Origin: CAYQTE01 sp964420285
Lineage (GTDB): Bacteria > Planctomycetota > Phycisphaerae > Tepidisphaerales > Tepidisphaeraceae
Direction of reading: 5' to 3'
Length of the DNA stretch: 13,038 bases
NCBI GenBank assembly: GCA_964420285.1
Contig: CAYQTE010000100.1
Location: 1 to 13,038 of the forward strand
In this document: positions 1 to 6,911 of the stretch, piece by piece
Layout of the letters: the number at the start of each line of letters is the position of its first letter
Numbering within the stretch: the stretch's first letter is position 1
Program-made: the position numbers and the translations under genes
The notes under the pieces: model-generated
What the model was told of the DNA's origin: nothing
Seen by the model: the letters and a program-made list of their open reading frames with translations, nothing else
Databases searched by the model: none

Positions 1-413
1 AACAAATCCGTGCTGACCTTGAAGTGGTCGGCGAGGATGCGGATGTGGGTTTTGCTCAACTTCCGTTCGCCGCGCAGGATGGCGCCGCCCAGCGGCCGAT
101 TTCCCAATAAACGCCCGAGGTCCGAGCCGGTCATGCCTTGCTCCTTGAGCATGCGTTTGAGCGTTGTCAGCGATGACCCGCCGCCACCGACGGCGTGGCG
201 CTGTGACTCGTACTTCTGAATGATGTCGGTCAAGACGTCGAGGTAATCCGCCTGGTCCTCGCTGAGATCAACCCGACCCACCAGCGACTCGGCCACCTCA
301 AGTGCATTGTCGTAATCGACCTCATCGCTCAGCGGCCGCAAGGGGAACAGGGCAGCGAGTTCGGCGTAATCTGCCGGCATCCGCTTTGATCTGTGCTTGA
401 TGGCGCGGGTCAT
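1..413 (-). CDS. higA: HigA-family antitoxin, XRE-type HTH regulator (3' end cut by window edge)
   Basis: This reading frame enters from the left edge, so its last residues are missing; 137 complete codons are visible. The protein matches the HigA/COG5499 pattern: an N-terminal dimerisation/toxin-binding half with PLSDEVDYDNALEVAE (about residues 27-42) and DYLDVLTDIIQKYE (56-69), then a helix-turn-helix half from about 82 (LKRMLKEQGMTGSDLGRLLG, then ILRGERKLSKTHI and LADHF). In the family, such proteins neutralise HigB mRNA-cleaving toxins and repress their own operon. The ATG at 413 is chosen because the family's N-terminal region follows it; an in-frame ATG at 380 is an alternative. A sigma70-like promoter ends only 9 bases upstream. 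No toxin gene lies upstream: only 93 bp separate it from the glycosidase. The partner, if any, is beyond the left edge. Confidence 0.85.
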   Translation of the reverse strand, partial: MTRAIKHRSKRMPADYAELAALFPLRPLSDEVDYDNALEVAESLVGRVDLSEDQADYLDVLTDIIQKYESQRHAVGGGGSSLTTLKRMLKEQGMTGSDLGRLLGNRPLGGAILRGERKLSKTHIRILADHFKVSTDL

Positions 414-422
414 CCGAACTGT

Positions 423-450
423 ATTATGTATTCATCGCTTGGCAAGTCAA
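423..450 (-). promoter_or_regulatory. Sigma70-like promoter of the higA-type gene
   Basis: Read on the minus strand there is TTGACT (445-450), a 16-base spacer and CATAAT (423-428), each one base from the consensus hexamers. The predicted transcription start, about 7 bases further on, falls near 416, only about 3 bases before the ATG at 413. That implies a leaderless message if that ATG is used, or a leader of about 36 bases if the ATG at 380 is used. A short inverted repeat, CTTGGCAAG (438-446), overlaps the -35 end of the spacer and could be an autoregulatory operator, but it is too short to be sure. Confidence 0.55.
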
Positions 451-506
451 AATGGGGCGAATAATCCGTCAAAGCGCCTTCTGCCTTGCGACCCACAATC
501 CGCCTG

Positions 507-2642
507 TCACGGCATCGGCAACAACCCCTCATACCTTACCGTCCAACTCTTGGGAAACCCCGGCGCGGGGGTTGTATTTCCATCCCATCCCGCGGCCATC
601 ATGGCGGTGGCGGACAGCCAGCCGCCGTTGGCGGGCATGTACATGGGGGTTTGGTCGGGACGGCGGACGGTGTAGCCGCTGGGCATGAAGGGGTTTTTGT
701 CGTAGCGGCCGACGAGCAGGTTGATCGCGGTGTCGGGATCGTTCAGCCTTGCCGCGCACATGGCTTCCATGGCGGTGCCCCAGGTGACGGCCGATTGAAT
801 TCCGGTGCTGCCTCTTGCAGCGCTGCGCAGCGTGTTACGCATCGCGTCCTTGTCGATGCCCAGGCCGGGGAGGGCGCCGTAGAGGAATGTCGTCATGGTG
901 GCTGCGCCGGATTCCTGGGGGAGTTCGACGGCCGTGTAGACGTTGTTGCGGATCGTCAGCGGCGCGAGATTGTTAATCACCTTGTCCCAGAGCGGGTCGC
1001 GCGACATTCCCAGTCGGACTCGCCAATCCTGAGCGACCTGCAAGGCCCATTTCCAATACCCCAGTTCCATCGTGGGGTTGAGGTTGTGGGCATAGTCGGC
1101 GTGCTTTTCATCGGCCGAGGCGACGCCGGGGCCAAGGACGTATTGTTTTCTGGCCGGGTCGTAATCGACGAACGTGGCCATGTAGTCGGCGGTTTGGAAG
1201 ACGATGTCCTTGTAGCGGTCGAGCGTGGCCTTGTCCTTGCGGGCTCGATAGACGAGCTCCGCGAGATAGATTGGATGCGGCTGCTGCCAGACGAGAACCG
1301 GGCCGACGCCCGACGGGCTTTCCACGCCGTCCGGGTCGGTCATCTTCGACCACTTGACGCCCTGGCAGCCTTCGAGCTTGGCCATCACCTGCCCGGCCGG
1401 CATCATGTTCGTCAGGTGGATCAGACTCTTTTCGAGAATCTCCGGCCGGCCCCAGAGCGCCCAGTGCGCGGCGTGCCACCAGTACATTTCCATGTGGAAT
1501 TTTCCGTACCAGGAATTAACGCCCAGGCCGGTTTCCTGCGGCGGGAGCGATCCGGCATCGTGGACGGCCATCACATATTCCGAGAGCACGATTCGGCGTT
1601 CGAGTTCCGCCGCGCGCGGGTCGGAGTTGCCGGAAAGATCGATCGCGCCGCCGGTGGTCCAGTATTTCTGCCAATGCTCGCGCGATGCGGCTTCGACGGC
1701 GGCGGCGCTGTCGGCATCGGCGTCGATGGTCTTGGGACTGAACCACGCGGAAAGTTCGATTCGATTGCCGGTTGAACTTAACAGAAATTGATGCGGCGCG
1801 GTCTGGGCGAGCGTTGCGTCGGGCGACCACTGGGCACGGACATTGTAGTGCGTGGCATCCAGCGTGCGGGCGAAATCGGCGCTGCCGGGGCCGCGCCGCG
1901 TCATGGCCGTCGTGTGCAATTCCGGATGCGTCCAATCCTGATAGTCGGGGCCGAAGGAATTGGATGCGTAGGGAAACGCGATGCGGACTTTCAACCGGCC
2001 GGACGCGATCAGCGGCGATTCAATCGTTGTCGCGACTTCATCGCGATCGGGATGAGCGACGGTGCGAACGTGGACGGGCGTGCCGTTCACATCGAACGAA
2101 CTGGAGACGATTCCGGCCCAGATGTCGAGTTGTTCGTCGATGTTCTTCAGATCGGTGATGGCGACCTTCGAGCCGTCGGCGTTGGTGAGTTCGAGCCCGA
2201 TGCGGCCCAGGCCAAAGCGGTGCGGGTTGGCCCGCAGATAGGCGGCATCCGGCGGCGGGTTGCTGGTGCTGGCGTTGGGATAGACAAAGACGCGATCGTA
2301 TTTGGCGATGGAGGTCAATTTGAATTTGGCGAGCGTGAATCCATCGGGGTTGGGGAAGTTGTGCCAGCCCCATGTGCTGAGGATGCCGATGGGCATGGTC
2401 TTTTCGTAGTATTCCGGAAACGACTGCAGGCCGGTGACATCGAAATTGAATGCAAACTCGCCGTTGCCGACGGCCATGGCGCCCATGGGGTCCAGGGCGT
2501 GGACGGTGATGTTGTGTCGCGTGACCAGTGCGCGGCGATCGATGCTGGCGGCGGAAGGCGCCGTCGCGGCCGCAGCAGCGGCGCGGGCGGCCGAGATTGC
2601 CAGGCACAACAACACAACGACCGCGGCCTTATCGATCCGCAT
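507..2642 (-). CDS. Secreted six-hairpin glycoside hydrolase, GH65/GH95-like (clan GH-L)
   Basis: The 711-residue protein begins with a signal peptide (charged MRIDK, hydrophobic VVVLLCLAI, likely cleavage after SAARA near residue 21), so it should act in the periplasm or outside the cell. Residues of about 30-330 look like the N-terminal beta-sandwich of clan GH-L enzymes. From about 335 on it resembles an (alpha/alpha)6 barrel. The hallmark segment is NSWYGKFHMEMYWWH (376-390), followed by ALWGRPEIL. A second conserved block contains D511-E512 and NPTMELGYW around E526; these acidic residues are candidates for the general acid/base. Members cleave, or in GH65 phosphorolyse, alpha-linked sugars; the substrate cannot be read from sequence. 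The start is supported by a strong GGAGGA ribosome site. A lipoprotein gene lies 33 bp upstream on the same strand. It could belong to an unnamed GH65-related family rather than GH65 proper. Confidence 0.75.
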   Translation of the reverse strand: MRIDKAAVVVLLCLAISAARAAAAAATAPSAASIDRRALVTRHNITVHALDPMGAMAVGNGEFAFNFDVTGLQSFPEYYEKTMPIGILSTWGWHNFPNPDGFTLAKFKLTSIAKYDRVFVYPNASTSNPPPDAAYLRANPHRFGLGRIGLELTNADGSKVAITDLKNIDEQLDIWAGIVSSSFDVNGTPVHVRTVAHPDRDEVATTIESPLIASGRLKVRIAFPYASNSFGPDYQDWTHPELHTTAMTRRGPGSADFARTLDATHYNVRAQWSPDATLAQTAPHQFLLSSTGNRIELSAWFSPKTIDADADSAAAVEAASREHWQKYWTTGGAIDLSGNSDPRAAELERRIVLSEYVMAVHDAGSLPPQETGLGVNSWYGKFHMEMYWWHAAHWALWGRPEILEKSLIHLTNMMPAGQVMAKLEGCQGVKWSKMTDPDGVESPSGVGPVLVWQQPHPIYLAELVYRARKDKATLDRYKDIVFQTADYMATFVDYDPARKQYVLGPGVASADEKHADYAHNLNPTMELGYWKWALQVAQDWRVRLGMSRDPLWDKVINNLAPLTIRNNVYTAVELPQESGAATMTTFLYGALPGLGIDKDAMRNTLRSAARGSTGIQSAVTWGTAMEAMCAARLNDPDTAINLLVGRYDKNPFMPSGYTVRRPDQTPMYMPANGGWLSATAMMAAGWDGNTTPAPGFPKSWTVRYEGLLPMP

Positions 2643-2647
2643 GACGA

Positions 2648-2653
2648 TCCTCC
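2648..2653 (-). promoter_or_regulatory. Strong Shine-Dalgarno site of the glycosidase gene
   Basis: GGAGGA on the minus strand lies 5 bases before the ATG at 2642. It fixes the start of the glycosidase just ahead of its signal peptide. It is the best ribosome site in the window; several neighbours have weak or no SD. Confidence 0.7.
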
Positions 2654-2675
2654 GGGTTTGCGGTTGCGAACCGGC

Positions 2676-3164
2676 TTAATGATCCGGCAGCGTGAAAGGC
2701 ACGCCGGTGTACATCTTGCCGTCGCGGTAGATGTCGATGGTCGGGCTCAGCGGAGTCTGGCCATATTCGCCGAAATAGTTGCCGTCGGTGTCGAAGAACA
2801 TGTCGAAGTAGAGTGGCTTGGCGGTCTGTTTTTCCATGATGGGAATGAACAGCACGAATTTCTTGTTGAGCCAGACCTCGACATTGGACCAGTCGCCGGC
2901 GGTGAGGTTTTCCAGGTCAATGGTCTTGCTCTGGAAGTTGATGATCGCCCGGGCGCTGGTCTGGGCGACGGTGGGCGCATCGGCTTCATAATGCCGCTTG
3001 GCAGCGTCGGCCGCGAATTGCGTGCTGGACTTTTGCAGCGACTTGTCGGGATTGGCGAAGATGCCCTGCTGATTGGAACATCCCCCGGCCAGACTCACGA
3101 AAACGACGACCGCCGCCAAGCGAGTCAGAGAATTGGCGGTAACGGCTTTGATCGATACGAACAT
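2676..3164 (-). CDS. Small lipoprotein of unknown function
   Basis: I do not recognise the family. With the start at 3164 the protein has 162 residues and begins MFVSIKAVTANSLTRLAAVVVFVSLAGGC, a signal peptide ending in a lipobox-like LAGGC, with Cys29 as the expected lipidated residue. The frame is open to 3269, but the extra residues would bury the signal peptide, so that longer start is unlikely. The mature part has a charged helix (KSLQKSSTQFAADAAKRHYE) and then a beta-rich C-terminal region with NVEVWLNKKFVLFIPIMEK and FDMFFDTDGNYFGEYGQTPL. The latter looks like a small globular domain. A sequence AAAGGA lies 12 bases upstream of the ATG, somewhat far for an SD. It precedes the secreted glycosidase by 33 bp on the same strand, suggesting one transcript and a related envelope role. 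Confidence 0.7.
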   Translation of the reverse strand: MFVSIKAVTANSLTRLAAVVVFVSLAGGCSNQQGIFANPDKSLQKSSTQFAADAAKRHYEADAPTVAQTSARAIINFQSKTIDLENLTAGDWSNVEVWLNKKFVLFIPIMEKQTAKPLYFDMFFDTDGNYFGEYGQTPLSPTIDIYRDGKMYTGVPFTLPDH

Positions 3165-3327
3165 TGCGAATCCGAATCCTTTCGGGCAATGGCCGCCCCC
3201 GCATCCGGCGTCAGCCCGCCGAATCAAATACCACAGATTGCCGCGGCGGGGAAGTGGCGGCCCTTGCACAACATTGACAAGAAAACGACGTCATGATTTC
3301 GTTCTCGGCCGGTTGGGGTGTGCGCCC

Positions 3328-3939
3328 TCATGGCGTGGCGGCTCGGCTGTGCGTTTCCAGCATGGTGAAAAAACGGTGCGCCCACGAGCAGGACGCCCTT
3401 AATCTGGCCGGGTCGATTCGAGCCAGCAATTTGAAAGAATCCCGCGCCTTTCCGTACTGTCCCTTGGGAATTGCGGCGGATGTCGCCATTTTGATCGCCT
3501 TGTACACATCGTCCTTTGAGCGTTCTTCAAGACGGCCTGTTGGAATCTGATGTCTCTTGAAATTCCGGCCGAAGTAATCTGCCAGCGCGCCCGGGTCGGA
3601 AATCAGCCATGTCTCCATGCTGGCAACCATCAGTTGGGCCTGATCGTTGGTTGCGCCGACAGGCTTTTTCCACTGGTCCCGCGATTTCAAATGTGTCCAG
3701 ACATTTGCGGCCGCCGGAATTGTCTCGCTGTCAACGAGCAGGACGACGAATTCTCCGGCGACCGGCTTATCGATGCTGTTTCTGAATGCCTTGAATGCGG
3801 CGTCGCGCGGACCGGCGGCGACGGCGCGGGGCATCAGGCTCTTGAACCCTGCTTTGCGGAAGAGCTCCTGGAACGCCTGGCGGCACTCGGCGCGCAGGGC
3901 TTTGGTGTTGCCACCCCCTTCCACGAAAATCGTCACCAT
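3328..3939 (-). CDS. DUF4276 family protein, TOPRIM-like putative nuclease
   Basis: The 203-residue protein shows the DUF4276 pattern. An N-terminal strand ends in an acidic residue (MVTIFVEGGG, Glu7). A second strand carries a DxE pair (VVLLVDSET, Asp70 and Glu72). A conserved block follows, MVASMETWLISDP (104-116), and a C-terminal segment KGQYGKARDSFKLLARIDP (159-177). The Glu plus DxE arrangement is what a TOPRIM metal site would need, as in OLD-family nucleases; nuclease activity is inference. The start at 3939 is preferred over one at 3969 because the first strand begins there. Its ATG overlaps the stop of the upstream ATPase by 7 bases (ATGGTGA), and GGGGG lies 7 bases before it, indicating translational coupling. 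The two proteins probably act together. Confidence 0.75.
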   Translation of the reverse strand: MVTIFVEGGGNTKALRAECRQAFQELFRKAGFKSLMPRAVAAGPRDAAFKAFRNSIDKPVAGEFVVLLVDSETIPAAANVWTHLKSRDQWKKPVGATNDQAQLMVASMETWLISDPGALADYFGRNFKRHQIPTGRLEERSKDDVYKAIKMATSAAIPKGQYGKARDSFKLLARIDPARLRASCSWAHRFFTMLETHSRAATP

Positions 3940-5090
3940 CGGTTGCCCCCGATTTCGCCGCTGCTCCAAAGCTCGCCGAGCGTTTGTTCTTCGAGGCGCC
4001 GGCTGAGTCGCTTGGGGTCCAGGCGGCGCATTTGGGTTTCGCCCCGATCGCGCTGACAGACGACGACGCTGTCTGGCTGCTCGCTCATTGCATCCAGCAG
4101 GACGTCGCTGTGAGTGGTCACAATCAGTTGCGTCCGCTTCGATGCTTCGATGAGCAATTCACCGATGACGACCAGGGCGTCGGTGTGCAATCCGAGTTCC
4201 GGCTCGTCGATACAGATCAGGGGCGGCGGGACTGGATCAAGGAGAACGACCAGAAGGGAAATAAACTGGAGCGTTCCGTCAGACAGTCGGGTCGCAGGCA
4301 CGGAAAACGAGCCCTCTTCGAGATACAATTGAGCGGTTCCGCCTTCAATATGCACCCCGACTCCCGTCGCTCCGTCGATGAATTTGCCGAGAAATTCCGC
4401 GATCCGCCGCTTCAGACCCGGGTTGGCCTGCAGTTTGTTGACCATCAGGGCAAGATTGCGGGAATCCGGCAGCAAGTGGTCGTTTCTTTCGTCGGTCTTC
4501 CGCGGGATTCGCGCGGGCGAGGCATGACCAAAGGTCCAGTCGCCATAGAGGCGAACGTTGGAGTATTGCCTGGCCAGAAAGGCCATTTCGGAATACTGAT
4601 TTGGCTTGCCGCGCTGGGCCAGGATGGATTGGGAAAAACTCACCTCCTCTCGGCTCAGCCGCTGGCGTTTGTCGCCGGCGAGCAACGTTGGCTGCCCATC
4701 GTTGAGTTGGTAGTTGAAATAGGGCCGATCCGTCTTGTTGCGTGGCGCCGCGTTTCCAACCCATTCATCAACAATTTCAAACCGCTGTCCAATCTCCGTG
4801 AACTTAAGGACATGGCGCAGCCAACGATGTCCCTGGGCGTTGTCAACGACCGCCTCGATCCACGCGGTCGGCCTTTCAGCGCCGCGCCAAAGCCAGTCCA
4901 TGATGCCACCGCCGGCCCTGATTCGATCAGCCAGGTCGCCTGGCATCGCCTGAAGCAGACTGATCGCCTCGATCAAATTGCTCTTGCCGGAGGCATTCGG
5001 GCCGATCAGGACATTGAGCGGGCGTAATTCGAGATCGATCCCATTCGGACCGAAAGAGAGAAGGTTCCTTAATTGAATCCGTGAGAGCAC
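3933..5090 (-). CDS. AAA_21/OLD-like ABC-type ATPase, partner of the DUF4276 protein
   Basis: This 385-residue protein is an SMC/RecF/ABC-type ATPase. Visible motifs are Walker A GPNASGKS (30-37), an ABC signature-like RLSDGTLQF (Ser270-Gly272), Walker B LICIDEPELGLH (Asp295, Glu296) and a switch histidine in VTTHSDVL (His327). The C-terminal LGELWSSGEIGG is typical of ATPases encoded next to DUF4276 genes. There is no fused nuclease domain, unlike true OLD proteins; that role would fall to the downstream gene, which starts inside this gene's stop region. The start codon is GTG at 5090, with GGAAGGGCAGG shortly upstream and a possible TATGAT -10 at 5122-5127. I could not find a good -35. Such ATPase and TOPRIM pairs resemble defence modules such as PARIS in general layout, but not in the nuclease family. 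The defence role is inferred. Confidence 0.8.
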   Translation of the reverse strand: MLSRIQLRNLLSFGPNGIDLELRPLNVLIGPNASGKSNLIEAISLLQAMPGDLADRIRAGGGIMDWLWRGAERPTAWIEAVVDNAQGHRWLRHVLKFTEIGQRFEIVDEWVGNAAPRNKTDRPYFNYQLNDGQPTLLAGDKRQRLSREEVSFSQSILAQRGKPNQYSEMAFLARQYSNVRLYGDWTFGHASPARIPRKTDERNDHLLPDSRNLALMVNKLQANPGLKRRIAEFLGKFIDGATGVGVHIEGGTAQLYLEEGSFSVPATRLSDGTLQFISLLVVLLDPVPPPLICIDEPELGLHTDALVVIGELLIEASKRTQLIVTTHSDVLLDAMSEQPDSVVVCQRDRGETQMRRLDPKRLSRRLEEQTLGELWSSGEIGGNRW

Positions 5091-5195
5091 GGGACACCTG
5101 CCCTTCCAAAGCTGTCACAGCATCATAGCGAGCCGAAGGGAATTTTCCGCGCAGACCGCCTGTCCTGCATCTCGCTGGCGGCAATAAAGCGGCGG

Positions 5196-6002
5196 CTACA
5201 TCGTCGCCGGGATCGCTTCGGCGACAAATTCGACGGCGTTCTCGAAAATGCGCAAGCCCGGCCCATTGCCGGGATCGATTGTCGTGCGGCTGGGCCAGTT
5301 GGGGTGTTGCGTGGCCTGGATATGCCGCTCCGGGTGGGGCATGAGGCCGAAAACCCGGCCGGTGGGATCGCAGATGCCGGCGATGTCGTCGATGCTGCCG
5401 TTGGGATTGTCGGGGAATTTTCCGCCGGCGGGTGCGTTATCGTCATCGGCGTAGACAAGTGCGATCTGGTCGTTGTCGGCCAGGGCTTTTCTCACCGATG
5501 CGTCGGCGGGCACGAATTTTCCCTCGCCGTGGGCGATCGGTAACTCAAGTGGCGGCAGATCCCGCGTCCAGATGCAAAGGCGGCCGCGCGGGACCAGGCG
5601 AATCCACCGGTCAATGAAACGCTGGCTGTCGTTGTTGGTGAGGGTCGCCGTCTGGCCGGTGCGGCCCCCGACCGGGCCGGGAAGCAGATCGGTCTTGACC
5701 AGAACCTGAAACCCATTGCAAATTCCAATGATTGGCTTACCATCGTCGATAAATTGGTGCAGAACATCACACAGATGATGCATAATCTGCCCGGCGAGAA
5801 TGCGGCCGGCGGAAATGTCGTCGCCGTAGCTGAATCCGCCGGGGATCGCCAGAATCTGGAATCGCCCCAGCAGCAGCGGGTTTTCCAGCAGGCGATTGAC
5901 GTGAAGGGTTTGGGTGTCTGAGCCGGCCTGCTCGAAGGCGAAGGCGGTTTCGGCATCGCAATTGGTTCCGGCGGCGCGGAGGATGAGTGTTGTCGGTCGC
6001 AT
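5196..6002 (-). CDS. purQ: Phosphoribosylformylglycinamidine synthase, glutaminase subunit PurQ
   Basis: PurQ hydrolyses glutamine to supply ammonia to PurL in the fourth step of de novo purine synthesis, in the cytoplasm. The N-terminus LILRAAGTNCDAETAFAFE is diagnostic, and the oxyanion-site segment IPGGFSYGDDISAGRILA follows. The class I amidotransferase nucleophile is Cys95 in GICNGFQVL; His223 and Glu225 in LMPHPER complete the triad. With the ATG at 6002 it has 268 residues, somewhat longer than the roughly 220-230 of many PurQ proteins. The extra length lies around WIRLVPRGRLCIWTRDLPPLE and the NAPAGGKFPDNP region. An in-frame GTG at 6023 would add MAAYHTR, which does not match the family start. 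No SD is visible; a promoter ends 6 bases before the ATG. It is divergent from the Nudix gene; purL and purS are not in the window. Confidence 0.93.
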   Translation of the reverse strand: MRPTTLILRAAGTNCDAETAFAFEQAGSDTQTLHVNRLLENPLLLGRFQILAIPGGFSYGDDISAGRILAGQIMHHLCDVLHQFIDDGKPIIGICNGFQVLVKTDLLPGPVGGRTGQTATLTNNDSQRFIDRWIRLVPRGRLCIWTRDLPPLELPIAHGEGKFVPADASVRKALADNDQIALVYADDDNAPAGGKFPDNPNGSIDDIAGICDPTGRVFGLMPHPERHIQATQHPNWPSRTTIDPGNGPGLRIFENAVEFVAEAIPATM

Positions 6003-6008
6003 GCGGGT

Positions 6009-6037
6009 ATGATACGCGGCCACGTCGATAATGAGAA
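6009..6037 (-). promoter_or_regulatory. Candidate purQ promoter, giving a leaderless transcript
   Basis: On the minus strand TTCTCA (6032-6037), a 17-base spacer and TATCAT (6009-6014) match the sigma70 hexamers at 4/6 and 5/6. Only 6 bases separate the -10 from the purQ ATG, so transcription would start at or beside the start codon. This fits the lack of an SD. The element lies in the 47-bp divergent gap shared with the Nudix gene. Confidence 0.35.
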
Positions 6038-6040
6038 ATC

Positions 6041-6044
6041 GAGG
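6041..6044 (+). promoter_or_regulatory. Shine-Dalgarno site that fixes the Nudix gene start
   Basis: GAGG is followed 5 bases later by ATG at 6050. An in-frame GTG at 6044 overlaps this motif, so it cannot use it; the ATG is therefore preferred and the protein begins MTRFHMVGDF. Confidence 0.55.
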
Positions 6045-6049
6045 TGAGC

Positions 6050-6832
6050 ATGACGCGGTTTCACATGGTCGGTGATTTTGGTCCGGGAGAAATATCCGGC
6101 GCCTGGCGGCCGCCCAGCCGGGTCATCATTCCCGAGGTGGAACGCGCGATCGACACCGCCTGGGCCATGGCGGCCGGCCGGCTGGGCGGGCACCTTTTTG
6201 ACGGACCCCTGTGCCGGCTTGATGGCTGGACGGTCAACCAGGGGCGATTGATGCTGGAATTGTCGCCAACGTCGTACCGCGCGTTTCTGGGGACCAATCT
6301 GATCAACGCGAAACTGGCCGACCAGCACGGCGATGGCATTCTCGCCAACGCGCTGGGGCTCAGCAGCGCGCTGGTTTCAACGGACGGTTATTTGATGTTC
6401 GGGCGGCGAAGCCATCGGGTCGCGTATTATCCCGGCCGCGTGCATACGTTCGCCGGATCGCTGGAAGTGACCGATCCCGTCGATGTGTTCCGCGAGGTGG
6501 CCCGCGAATTGCGGGAGGAATTGAACATGCGTCCGGCCGACGTGACGTCGGTGCGGTGCATCGGCATGTGCGAGGATGTGTCCATTCGCCAGCCGGAGTT
6601 GATTTTCCGCGTCCAGACCAGCCGATTTCGCGATGAGGTGGAGCAATTGCTGGATGAACAGGAGCACGACGAGATGTGGTGCGTGCCGGCGACAAAGGAG
6701 GGTGTGGCCAAGGCCCTGAGCGAGCCGCTGTTGACTCCGATAGCGCGCGGGGCGGCGGCGCTGTGGGGCCGCAGCTATTGGGGGGATGAGTGGTTCAATC
6801 CCGTGCGCGACAGGCTGGCAGCGGGGCAGTAA
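6050..6832 (+). CDS. Nudix hydrolase-like protein with a noncanonical Nudix box
   Basis: Nudix enzymes hydrolyse nucleoside diphosphates linked to another group, using metal bound by the Nudix box. Here (260 residues) the second half of the box is intact, REVARELREELNM, with REL-REE at residues 152-157. The first half (GxxxxxE before it) does not have the usual spacing: AGSLEVTDPVDVF precedes it. The region before the fold contains LSPTSYRAFLGTN (about 72-84), which recalls eukaryotic NUDT22, a UDP-sugar hydrolase with a similar SY-x-FLGTN segment; this comparison is from memory and tentative. The C-terminal part (LLTPIARGAAALWGRSYWG) is helical. The gene is divergent from purQ and 79 bp upstream of a phosphatase on the same strand, perhaps one transcript. 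The substrate is unknown; a sugar nucleotide is a reasonable guess. Confidence 0.7.
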   Translation: MTRFHMVGDFGPGEISGAWRPPSRVIIPEVERAIDTAWAMAAGRLGGHLFDGPLCRLDGWTVNQGRLMLELSPTSYRAFLGTNLINAKLADQHGDGILANALGLSSALVSTDGYLMFGRRSHRVAYYPGRVHTFAGSLEVTDPVDVFREVARELREELNMRPADVTSVRCIGMCEDVSIRQPELIFRVQTSRFRDEVEQLLDEQEHDEMWCVPATKEGVAKALSEPLLTPIARGAAALWGRSYWGDEWFNPVRDRLAAGQ

Positions 6833-6911
6833 CCTGGCGGTTTCCGCGGCCGTCGCTCTTTTTCCGCTCAAAGGCTTTCACTTTTTCGTGCCAGCGCGTA
6901 CGTTTCCGGGC

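Noticed and set aside
414..506. A HigB-type toxin gene upstream of the antitoxin
   Set aside because: The 93-bp gap has no suitable frame and contains the promoter; it is too short for a toxin of about 90-110 residues.
3165..3269. Longer N-terminus for the lipoprotein
   Set aside because: It would place 35 residues before the signal peptide and lipobox, incompatible with lipoprotein export.
486..3296. Long plus-strand open frames (429 and 502 codons) opposite the glycosidase and lipoprotein genes
   Set aside because: Their translations are low-complexity, rich in Gly, Arg, Val and Asp without any family motif. They mirror the minus-strand genes, as expected in GC-rich DNA.
3984..5027. Plus-strand open frame of 347 codons opposite the AAA ATPase
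   Set aside because: No recognisable motif, while the minus strand encodes intact Walker and signature motifs over the same span.
3328..5090. Calling the ATPase/DUF4276 pair PARIS, Gabija or a complete OLD system
   Set aside because: PARIS uses a DUF4435 protein, Gabija has a fused OLD protein plus a UvrD-like helicase, and OLD is a single polypeptide. Only the general ATPase plus TOPRIM-like logic is shared.
5091..5195. Terminator hairpin after purQ
   Set aside because: The GC-rich words in this gap repeat in direct rather than inverted orientation, so no convincing stem and U-run was found.
6786..6911. Longer N-terminus for the IMPase-family phosphatase
   Set aside because: It would overlap the Nudix gene and add 42 residues without family similarity; the conserved start is at 6912.
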